From NCBI GenBank assembly GCA_963843605.1, contig CAWJLA010000001.1, positions 1,054,001 through 1,118,000 on the forward strand: a stretch of DNA of 64,000 nt, read 5' to 3'. Both the position numbers and the translations under genes were made by a program. The notes under the pieces were generated by a model that was given only the letters and a program-made list of their open reading frames with translations, searched no databases and was not told where the DNA came from. Shown here piece by piece: positions 16,800-24,105 of this stretch. Positions within the stretch are counted from its first letter, which is position 1; the number at the start of each line of letters is the position of its first letter. This DNA comes from FEN-1297 sp963843605. GTDB taxonomy: Bacteria > Bacteroidota > Ignavibacteria > Ignavibacteriales > Ignavibacteriaceae.

Positions 16800-17633
16800 T
16801 TACTTTTGGGGCTTATTTAAACTTATTGCATAAAATGTTAGGTTCGGTGGCCAGTTCTCAATCTTTTTTCCTTGAATCAATTTTTTCATCTTATCAAATA
16901 TTGAGGGTTTCTTCCAAGGTAATAAATTTTTATTTATTCTTTTAGCTGTTTTGGTTGAAAAAGAATCATTATTAAATTGAATTCTATTAAGAAGATTTTC
17001 ATCCGGTTCAAAACGTTTATTTAATAAATTTAATAGCTTGTCCCCATTTTCAAAACTTATATCTTTTGTTCCGTCAATTGAAAGATCAAAAGTAATAATT
17101 AATTTTCCTCCCGGCCGCAATATCCTATAAAATTCATCTATTATTTCCGAATAATTATCAGTATGTTCTAAAACAGAAATCGAATATAAAATGTCAAATT
17201 TGTCATTTTCGAAATTGGTTTTTTGCAAAGGTGAACATACGAATTTTACTTTTTTTTCTAATTTTTTATTCAATATGTTATAAAGACTAGTTAAGCTTGA
17301 ATCATAATCAATGCAATACATTTTTGTATTTTCATATTTATTACTAATATAGAATGGGAAAAAAGTCAATCCGGAACCGGCATCTAAAATATTTATTTTT
17401 TGATCATTTAAATTTATATTTTCTATTCTATTAGAGACAAAGGAATATTCCCATTGTCGGCTCCATTGATGTAATGGGTCCTTAACCCATTTTTTAGAGT
17501 AATCTATGAATATATTATTGTTTATTTTTAAAAAATTATTTGAATACACTTCTAATGACTTAAAATTATCTGAATTTATAACCTCTTGATAACTTTTTTC
17601 GCTAGGTATACCACAACTAAGAAAGGAATTCAT
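16800..17633 (-). CDS. SAM-dependent methyltransferase (class I)
   Basis: 277 residues with a Rossmann methyltransferase core: motif I INILDAGSGLTFFPFYI (SAM binding), an acidic strand-2 end MYCIDYDSS, motif IV-like FDILYSISVLEHT and the post-core LRPGGKLIITFDL, as in the Methyltransf_11 group. Within a polysaccharide cassette it may methylate a sugar or cap a chain, but the substrate cannot be read. It lies between the flippase gene and a 2-epimerase gene and has the same AT-rich composition as both. Confidence 0.8.
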   Translation of the reverse strand: MNSFLSCGIPSEKSYQEVINSDNFKSLEVYSNNFLKINNNIFIDYSKKWVKDPLHQWSRQWEYSFVSNRIENINLNDQKINILDAGSGLTFFPFYISNKYENTKMYCIDYDSSLTSLYNILNKKLEKKVKFVCSPLQKTNFENDKFDILYSISVLEHTDNYSEIIDEFYRILRPGGKLIITFDLSIDGTKDISFENGDKLLNLLNKRFEPDENLLNRIQFNNDSFSTKTAKRINKNLLPWKKPSIFDKMKKLIQGKKIENWPPNLTFYAISLNKPQK

Positions 17634-17689
17634 ATTATTTCCAATATTTTTATAAAAATTAATTATCCTAAGTGTTTTTAATCAAGGGA

Positions 17690-18817
17690 TCAAAATAAAT
17701 GTGTCTTATCCAATATTTTCACAATTCTTTCTGAAGCTTTGCCATCACCATAAGGATTTATTGCATTTGCCATTTTTGAATATTCATCAGAATTATTTAA
17801 TAATTTTACAGTTTCATTTATTATATTTTCTGGATTTGTACCAACGAGTTTTACTGTACCAGCATCCACACCTTCCGGTCTTTCTGTCGTGTTTCTCATA
17901 ACCAATACAGGCTTTCCAAAACTTGGCGCTTCTTCCTGGACACCACCAGAGTCTGTCAATATTATTTTTGCTCTATTCATTAAAGCAACAAATGGTAAAT
18001 AGTTCTGCGGCTTTATTAAATAAATATTTTTTCCCTTTGCTAAGTAATCATATACTGGTTTTTGAACATTAGGATTTAAATGTACAGGATAAATAAAAGA
18101 AATATCTTTATATTTATTAGCTAATTTAGAGATTGCAAAGCAAATGTTTTTAAATCCTTCCCCAAAATTTTCACGCCTGTGGCCTGTTATTAATATTAAA
18201 TCTTTTTTCTTATCACCTAAAATATTTTCTGGGATACCCTTTATTTTTATATCATCTTTTTCAATAATGTCCTTTGCGATTAGCAAAGTATCTATCACTG
18301 TATTTCCGGTAACAAATATTCTATTTTCGTTTATCCCTTCTTTAATTAAATTTTTTTTTGACAATTCTGTCGGAGCAAAATGTAAATCTGCTAATTTTGT
18401 GATAAGAACCCTATTTATTTCTTCCGGGAAAGGAGAAAATTTATTCCAAGTTCTTAAACCGGCTTCAACATGGCCAATTTGTATTTTATGATAAAAAGCA
18501 ACTAGCGATGCGGCAAAAGCAGTAGTTGTATCTCCTTGCACTACAGCAAAGTCTGGTTGAAAGTCAGAAAAATATTTATCTAATAATTTTATAGCTTCAG
18601 AGGTAAATGAAGAAAGTGATTGATTTGGTTTCATCAAGTTTAAATCAAAATTAGGTTTTATATTAAAAATTTCTAAAACCTGATCTAGCATTTCTCTATG
18701 TTGTGCAGTAACACATATATTTATATTAAACTTTTTAACCTTTTTTAATTTTAAAATTATCGGTACCAATTTTATCGCTTCAGGCCTTGTACCAATTATG
18801 ACAGAAATTTTTCTCAT
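17690..18817 (-). CDS. wecB: UDP-N-acetylglucosamine 2-epimerase (non-hydrolysing), paralogue 1
   Basis: Interconverts UDP-GlcNAc and UDP-ManNAc in the cytoplasm. 375 residues; GTRPEAIKLVPI (about 8-19), VTAQHREMLDQVL, VQGDTTTAFAASLVAFYH, VGHVEAGLRT-like block (IGHVEAGLRTWNKFSPFPEEINR), TGHRRENFG and LTDSGGVQEEAPSFGKPVLVMRNTTERPE are all classical WecB signatures. It is the closest of the three epimerases in this window to E. coli WecB, and the only one inside the AT-rich cassette. It would supply UDP-ManNAc for the WecG-like transferase. Confidence 0.93.
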   Translation of the reverse strand: MRKISVIIGTRPEAIKLVPIILKLKKVKKFNINICVTAQHREMLDQVLEIFNIKPNFDLNLMKPNQSLSSFTSEAIKLLDKYFSDFQPDFAVVQGDTTTAFAASLVAFYHKIQIGHVEAGLRTWNKFSPFPEEINRVLITKLADLHFAPTELSKKNLIKEGINENRIFVTGNTVIDTLLIAKDIIEKDDIKIKGIPENILGDKKKDLILITGHRRENFGEGFKNICFAISKLANKYKDISFIYPVHLNPNVQKPVYDYLAKGKNIYLIKPQNYLPFVALMNRAKIILTDSGGVQEEAPSFGKPVLVMRNTTERPEGVDAGTVKLVGTNPENIINETVKLLNNSDEYSKMANAINPYGDGKASERIVKILDKTHLF

Positions 18818-19014
18818 AAGATTTTTAACTATTCGTCTAAGTGATATTAAAAAATGAATTTATAATCTAAAATAGAATTAGCGATCATTTTTTAGATTAA
18901 AAAAGAAAAAATTAAAATGAAATATTTAATTCTAATATTTTTTTAACAAGAATAAGATAGATATGCATCAAATATTATTTTTAAAAGTAGTACAATCTCG
19001 GTTAAAGATTTATA

Positions 19015-20109
19015 TCATTCTTTAATTTGATTAGATTTGAGACCTTTTTCTAAATATTGCCAATATTTTTTAAGTAAATTACCATATAAATAATAAGTTA
19101 CTGTTATAAATAATGAAAAGAATAAAATTATTATTAATAAAGTTAATCTGTGCGGTCCAGATTTAATAACAGGATTATTCGCATATTCTTGTACATTTAC
19201 AATTGGCGTATCGTTTATTTCGTCAATCCTTGCAAGTTCTAATTGTTTTCTTAATTCTAGATAAACGGTATTCGATATATCAACGTTTCTAGTTAGTCTT
19301 TCCTGTTGAAGCTGTAATAGAGGTGATTGCGCAATTGCCCTATTTTGTTCATTGAACCTCGTAAGTACATTCTCAGCAATATTAAGAGAATCTTTAACCT
19401 GCAAAATTCGTTTTTCAATATATTTCTCCTGGTCGGAAGCGTAAGATTTCCGTTGAGTTTGCACATAATTTTCTAACGATTTTGTAATGTTATTAACAAC
19501 ATCCGCCGACAATTGAGCTTCTGGCATGGTAACTGTGATTGTTAATATCTGGCTCATTCGATCAATTGCTGTAGATAAATTATTTATGATTAAGCTATTA
19601 TATTCTTTTAAAAACATCTTTCTTTTTCTTAATGCAATAGAAAGACTAGCATCAGATTTAATTTTAAAATATTGTATGAGATTTACCGAATCTCGAAAAT
19701 TTTCAGTCAGGTATTTTGCGTAAATGACAGGTCTTAAAATTACTTCACTAGTAAGTAAATTTTGATAAATTTCAGTCGGTGTGTTTTGACCTAAATTAAC
19801 GCCCGCCAATGAGGCCAAACCGCTGAGTTGGCTCAAAGATGTTTCTTTATTACCGTAATCCGGCAAAATGGTAACCGTACTTGTATAATAATTATTTACC
19901 AGTAACAGCAGTATTATTCCCGCAAGGATGGTAATGGACAAATTTATAAAGATCAGCTTTTTTCTTGCTTCTCTTAAACGTATAATATATGGCTGCATCT
20001 TTTCAACGGTTTTTTTAAATCGTTCTTCAAAAGGTATTTCTTCTTCTGAATCATCCTGTTGGCTGCTGCCGCCGTCGGTGTTTGCGTCTTTTATTTTTTC
20101 TTCGGACAT
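19015..20109 (-). CDS. Wzz-like chain-length determinant / polysaccharide co-polymerase
   Basis: Sets polysaccharide chain length together with the polymerase. 364 residues with two membrane helices: one near residue 50-72 (KLIFINLSITILAGIILLLL) and one near the C-terminus (about 325-345, RLTLLIIILFFSLFITVTYYLYG). Between them is a periplasmic part rich in coiled-coil helices. The N-terminus is acidic and disordered. YTSTVTILPDYGNKE after helix 1 fits the Wzz domain, and the Pro-rich segment before helix 2 (NNPVIKSGPHR) matches the family. No tyrosine-kinase domain is attached. Base composition appears to fall from the 5' to the 3' part of the gene, as if a cassette boundary lay within it. 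Confidence 0.85.
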   Translation of the reverse strand: MSEEKIKDANTDGGSSQQDDSEEEIPFEERFKKTVEKMQPYIIRLREARKKLIFINLSITILAGIILLLLVNNYYTSTVTILPDYGNKETSLSQLSGLASLAGVNLGQNTPTEIYQNLLTSEVILRPVIYAKYLTENFRDSVNLIQYFKIKSDASLSIALRKRKMFLKEYNSLIINNLSTAIDRMSQILTITVTMPEAQLSADVVNNITKSLENYVQTQRKSYASDQEKYIEKRILQVKDSLNIAENVLTRFNEQNRAIAQSPLLQLQQERLTRNVDISNTVYLELRKQLELARIDEINDTPIVNVQEYANNPVIKSGPHRLTLLIIILFFSLFITVTYYLYGNLLKKYWQYLEKGLKSNQIKE

Positions 20110-20537
20110 AATTTTAATTGCTTAATTGTTAAATGGATTTGGGATTGACGATTTATTATTGACGAATGACTATTTGCGATTTTCGATTGTTAATTGAAGA
20201 TTGACAATTCATTCTAAACATACCAGTTCCGAAACTTTGCGTTCTTAGCGGACTTTGCGGTTAAACATCCGGATTGATGACTGACTATTTGCGATTGAAT
20301 ATTGATGATTGTCTATTGACGATTTATTTTAGATCCTGCTTATCGCCAACCTCCGACATTCAAACCGTCTCTTCATCCTTTGCGGTTAAACTTTCGGTTT
20401 TGAGATTAACGATTTTTTTCGCAGACTAATAAGTATATTATGCTTTTTAATTTTATAAATTCATTTAAAAATATGAAACAGTTACTTAATCTAATATTTG
20501 AAAGTAGTCGGCAGTAATTTCACTTTAAATAATTTTT
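20110..20537. repeat. Repeat-filled gap without genes
   Basis: Holds several copies of ATTGACGATTTATTATTGACG-like words (20142-20215 and 20276-20330) and two copies of a word containing CTTAGCGGACTTTGCGGTTAAAC or CTTTGCGGTTAAAC (about 20241-20270 and 20376-20393). A third relative is at 21605-21635. No reading frame of note was seen. Confidence 0.7.
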
Positions 20538-20750
20538 TCAAGCATAAAGTAATTTTCTGCCTTTAGGTTTTGGGATTTTTCGTCCTAGTCTTTTGGATGT
20601 TTCTATCCATTCTTTTATAATTATTTGTACATTTTGTAATGCTTCCTGATGAGTTTTTCCATCGGATATACACCCCGACAATTCCGGCACTTCGGCTAAA
20701 AACGATTGGTCGTCTTCACTCCAATAAATTATAACTTCATATTTGTACAT
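20538..20750 (-). CDS. HicB-family antitoxin-like protein
   Basis: A 70-residue protein with the partial RNase-H-like HicB fold: KYEVIIYWSEDDQSFLAEVPELSGCISDGKTHQEALQNVQ is the classical block (pattern Y-x2-D-x4-F-x-A-x2-P-x4-C-x2-D-G-x2-x-E-A). It ends in a Lys/Pro tail with no DNA-binding domain. HicB antitoxins normally neutralise a HicA mRNA interferase, but no HicA double-stranded RNA-binding domain was found on either side. Its ATG is seven bases after the stop of a small unrecognised frame (20757-20890). It may be a stand-alone remnant. Confidence 0.8.
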   Translation of the reverse strand: MYKYEVIIYWSEDDQSFLAEVPELSGCISDGKTHQEALQNVQIIIKEWIETSKRLGRKIPKPKGRKLLYA

Positions 20751-20756
20751 AAGTTA

Positions 20757-20890
20757 GTCCTTATTTAACTTATACTTTATAACTAAATTTCTAACTTGCT
20801 TTACCTGATATGGTTTTGCTTTGCCTCCCGGCAGAGGCTGAATATTTAATAATTTCGATAATTCCTGATTTACTATAAATCTAATTATCA
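20757..20890 (-). CDS. Small unrecognised frame, possible gene fragment
   Basis: A frame of about 45 codons starting at a possible GTG that overlaps the end of the AbiEii-like fragment and stopping seven bases before the hicB ATG. It contains NQELSKLLNIQPLPGGKAKP and ends YQVKQVRNLVIKYKLNKD. It reads like real protein (a basic helical end) but I do not recognise the family. It could be the C-terminal remnant of a gene once paired with hicB. Confidence 0.35.
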
Positions 20891-21240
20891 CCTTTTATTC
20901 TTTCATTAAAACCGAAGGACAAAATCAATTTCCGTAATTCGGAGATGAATAGCTGCATAAAATTGTTTGATCGTTTGAGCCTCTGTTTATCAATGATGAA
21001 ATTAAGTTCAGATTGTGAATCGTTTAATTTTTGATAAATGGAAGTGCAATATTCTCCAAACTTGCCGTCATCATTTACAAAAAGATCAAGATCATCGGAA
21101 TAACGATGCTTAAAATAAAAGCGGCTAAGAGGCGTACCACCTGTTAGATAAAAGGGTAGTTTTAATTCTTTTAATATATTCAGAATCCCATCCTGAAAGG
21201 GGTAAAGGCTCTTTAAATAAAATTCGTCGGATTCGTTCAT
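20881..21240 (-). pseudogene. Truncated AbiEii-like nucleotidyltransferase toxin
   Basis: Residues 1-~90 match the nucleotidyltransferase toxin of AbiE-type systems: FYLKSLYPFQDGILNIL, then FYLTGGTPLSRFYFKHRYSDDLDLFV, where GG and the D-D-L-D acids form the nucleotidyltransferase site. Family members usually run well beyond 200 residues; this frame stops at 119. Near codon 95 another frame reads ITEIDFVLRF, which resembles the next family strand (K-x-D-F-V), so the 3' part appears frameshifted and then lost. It overlaps the upstream DUF6922-like gene by about 116 bases. Probably inactive. Confidence 0.7.
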
Positions 21241-21496
21241 ACCTATCCTTTAATTCATTGCTTCTCAATCTATTTATCGAACCGGGAGTTAATATCTTCT
21301 TCAATAAATCTACTCCCAAAATATCCAGGAGGTCAAACCAGCCCAATCTTTCGAGCATACGGTTAATTATCAAATCAAATTCATATTTATCTATAATATC
21401 AAATTGCATATTCACAATTTTATTCAGAGGGAGCAGATCAATATTATAATCCCAGAATATTTTTTTGAGAGTGCTGTATTTTTCTTCTTTTAACAT
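21125..21496 (-). CDS. DUF6922/AbiEi-like antitoxin partner
   Basis: 123 residues. The section IFWDYNIDLLPLNK through MLERLGWFDLLDIL and SINRLRSNELKDRY resembles the short DUF6922-type helical proteins encoded directly before AbiEii-like toxins in Bacteroidota and relatives. The last ~38 residues are encoded by the same DNA as the start of the toxin in another frame, so the real ancestral end was probably nearer residue 85-90. It is expected to act as the antitoxin or regulator of the damaged toxin that follows. Confidence 0.6.
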   Translation of the reverse strand: MLKEEKYSTLKKIFWDYNIDLLPLNKIVNMQFDIIDKYEFDLIINRMLERLGWFDLLDILGVDLLKKILTPGSINRLRSNELKDRYERIRRILFKEPLPLSGWDSEYIKRIKTTLLSNRWYAS

Positions 21497-21682
21497 TGAG
21501 TAATTACTATTTTCTGTTTAGATCATCTTCTTGGTTTGCTGTACACTGCAAAGATAACGTGCAATTTTTTCAAATCAACAAATTAACGCATTAAACTACC
21601 TTCATTCCGTTCTTAGCGGCCTTGGCGGTTAACTTTTCGATTGATGAATGATGATTGTCGATTTTAGAACTCGCACAGATTG

Positions 21683-22798
21683 CTAATCTGTGCTCCGGGA
21701 GTTTAATATTACATCCAGCTCAATTACAATTTTTTGAGGATATAAATATTCCAGGCAATGGTACTCCTTATTCGTGCATTTCGGCTGGAAGTAGCATGTG
21801 CATTTTTTTTCCGGCTCGATTAATTTGCCTCTTCCGTAAAGTTCGAACTCGTGCTTGTTGAAGATATTATTCAGTAAGATTATTTGTTTCTTAAGTCCGA
21901 TCGCGATGTGCATCGCCATTGTTACTACCGTTACTACAGCGTCGCATTTGTCCATCAGCCCGATAAATGTTTTCAGTTCGAAAGTTCCGAAATATTTCGC
22001 TCCGGTTTTTCCGGCAAGTCTTGCGTTTTTTTCGTCCTCTTCCGGACCGCCAAGAAGAATTACTTCGTAATTTTTTTTCAGTAGAGCGGATGCCAGCTCT
22101 TCCCAGTATTTCTCGGGATATAAGCGCGATATCCATCTTCCGCCGCATCCGGTATTTAAGCCGATTACCTTTTTGTTTTTATCAACCCCGCCGTTTTCAA
22201 ATTCGTTGTGTTTCGGGAGAATATATTCCTCGCCGTTAAATTTTAAGTCGCAAACCTCAAAGATTTCCTGCATATAATTCTTTGTGTTGCTTATGCTGAC
22301 GTCGTCGAATAGTCCGGTTAAATATTTATGCTCCGCTAATTCGTTTGCCGGGTACGGTCTGTTTTCTTTTACGGTGTATCCGTAAATCTTGGTTTTATTT
22401 TCGAATAAAGACGCGAAGCCGCATGCGTACTCGTCTTTGTCGAGGTTTATCATGATATCAAATGATATGCTTTGTAAAAAGTATAACGAGGTAGTGTCCC
22501 ACTTATAAATTTTGTTAACGCCGTTATTGTCGTCGTTTATGTTCGGTACAAGATCCGGGAAATGCGTAAGCCAGGCTATGTAAGCATTAGGATATTTTTC
22601 ACGAAGCGCTTTAAGCAGCGGGGTTGTGCGTATTACGTCGCCGGCGGCGCCGAGTTTTATAATTAAGATACGAGTGGCGGTCTTTTTGTAATACTTGCAC
22701 GACTCACCGTTTTCTTCTATGCAGTGAACGCCGTATTGTTTATTGGGTTTGCAGGGGATGTATCCGAGGAACTCCGTGCAGTCGGTTTTTATGTTCAT
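21683..22798 (-). CDS. Family 9 glycosyltransferase (heptosyltransferase-like)
   Basis: 371 residues, GT-B fold. The core signature is ILIIKLGAAGDVIRTTPLLKALREKYP (about 44-70), and the C-terminal nucleotide domain has IGLNTGCGGRWISRLYPEKYWEEL and ILLGGPEEDEKNARLAG. Unusual extras are a 40-residue N-terminal extension with four Cys (CTEFLGYIPC ... CIEE ... CKYY) and a C-terminal CTCYFQPKCTNKEYHCLEYL cluster, which together could bind a metal. Such Cys-bearing GT9 proteins are known in Bacteroidota-like genomes. In ADP-heptose-using relatives they build lipid A core; the role here is inferred only. Confidence 0.85.
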   Translation of the reverse strand: MNIKTDCTEFLGYIPCKPNKQYGVHCIEENGESCKYYKKTATRILIIKLGAAGDVIRTTPLLKALREKYPNAYIAWLTHFPDLVPNINDDNNGVNKIYKWDTTSLYFLQSISFDIMINLDKDEYACGFASLFENKTKIYGYTVKENRPYPANELAEHKYLTGLFDDVSISNTKNYMQEIFEVCDLKFNGEEYILPKHNEFENGGVDKNKKVIGLNTGCGGRWISRLYPEKYWEELASALLKKNYEVILLGGPEEDEKNARLAGKTGAKYFGTFELKTFIGLMDKCDAVVTVVTMAMHIAIGLKKQIILLNNIFNKHEFELYGRGKLIEPEKKCTCYFQPKCTNKEYHCLEYLYPQKIVIELDVILNSRSTD

Positions 22799-22936
22799 TG
22801 TTAGATAATTATTGTTTTGTCAAAATATTTTGATTGCGATTCTGCATTTAATGGCACACAGACTAGACGGATCCGCGCGGTTTTAAAACAGTGACAATCC
22901 GAGTTGTCCGTGGTATCCGTGTTCTGTTTCCTGATT

Positions 22937-24001
22937 CTAGCTCAATTCCGTCCTGAGGTACTCCGCAATTTTCTGCGAAGCCTTTCCGTCGCCGAAAATA
23001 TTTTTACTTTCCCATTTCTGTTCTTCGCGGACAGCTTTAACTATATCTTCTGTTGATCTATTTGTAACCAATAAATTTGCCCCGCAATCCACCGTCTCAA
23101 TCCATTCCGTCTCGGAGCGTAGAGTAACACAGGGAGTATTTAAGAAATAAGCTTCTTTCTGTATCCCGCCGGAATCGGTAATTACTTTTTTGGCGTTCTT
23201 CTGCAATACGATTGAATCCAGATATCCGACCGGATCGATAAAAAGAATTTTCTCGGAAATTTTTGTATCCAGATTTTTTAAAGTTTTTTTAGTCCTGGGA
23301 TGAACGGGAAAAACAATAGTCCCCCCGATCTGGTTGAACGCATTTATGATATTATCTAATACTTCCGGATTATCTACATTGTACGGTCTGTGCAGGGTTA
23401 CAAAATAAAAATCATGAGAATTTAACTGCAGCTCTTTCATTATATTCGATTTAGATTCCGCTATCTTCTCAAAATTAAGTATAGCATCGTACATCACGTC
23501 GCCGAAGTTCATAATCTTACCGCCCACTTTCTCGTTCCTTAAAATTTCCGAGGCTCTTTCGATAGGAGTAAACAGGTAATCGGACGCGTGATCGGTTAAG
23601 ATGCGGTTTGTTTCTTCCGGCATCTGCTTGTTGTAGCTTCTTAACCCTGCTTCTATATGCGCTACAGGGATATTCATTTTAACGGCGGTTAAAGCTCCCG
23701 CGAGGGTTGTTGTCGTATCACCGTAAACAATTATAAGCCGCGGTTGTTCTTTTAAGTAAATTTCTTCAAGGCCGAGCATAATTTTAGCGGTCTGATAATT
23801 CTGAGTTCCTTCTCCGATACCAAGGTTATATCCGGGTTCCGGGATTTTCATCTCATCGAAGAAGTATTCGGACATTCTTTTATCGTAATGCTGCCCGGTA
23901 TGGACTATTATCTCATTAAAATGTTTTCTTAATTCACCCGATACGGGAGAACATTTGATGAATTGAGGGCGGGCCCCGACAATTGTTATTATTTTTTTCA
24001 A
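22937..24001 (-). CDS. UDP-GlcNAc 2-epimerase family protein, paralogue 2
   Basis: 354 residues, start TTG (AGTTGAAAAAAATA). Family blocks: VGARPQFIKCSPVSGEL, VHTGQHYDKRMSEYFFDEM, VYGDTTTTLAGALTAVKM, AHIEAGLRSYNKQMPEETNR, FPVHPRTKKTL, ITDSGGIQKEAYFLNTPCVTLRSETEW. The GARPQFIK start and T-x-W-I/V-E end place it with the WbpI/CapG-like branch of 2-epimerases, which often use modified UDP-HexNAc sugars, rather than with classical WecB. It lies between the GT9 gene and the exporter gene. Confidence 0.88.
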   Translation of the reverse strand: MKKIITIVGARPQFIKCSPVSGELRKHFNEIIVHTGQHYDKRMSEYFFDEMKIPEPGYNLGIGEGTQNYQTAKIMLGLEEIYLKEQPRLIIVYGDTTTTLAGALTAVKMNIPVAHIEAGLRSYNKQMPEETNRILTDHASDYLFTPIERASEILRNEKVGGKIMNFGDVMYDAILNFEKIAESKSNIMKELQLNSHDFYFVTLHRPYNVDNPEVLDNIINAFNQIGGTIVFPVHPRTKKTLKNLDTKISEKILFIDPVGYLDSIVLQKNAKKVITDSGGIQKEAYFLNTPCVTLRSETEWIETVDCGANLLVTNRSTEDIVKAVREEQKWESKNIFGDGKASQKIAEYLRTELS

Positions 24002-24105
24002 CTTAATATCCGGTCAGAATCATTGGATAATTATTGAAGATTTACTATTTAAGATTTTGGATTTACTTTTAAGATAAAAATTCTAAATCATCAATCCTCA
24101 AGGGA

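Noticed and set aside
21855..22239. Several overlapping frames on both strands within the GT9 gene
   Set aside because: Shadows of the GT9 frame caused by locally higher GC; no starts with ribosome sites and no family similarity.
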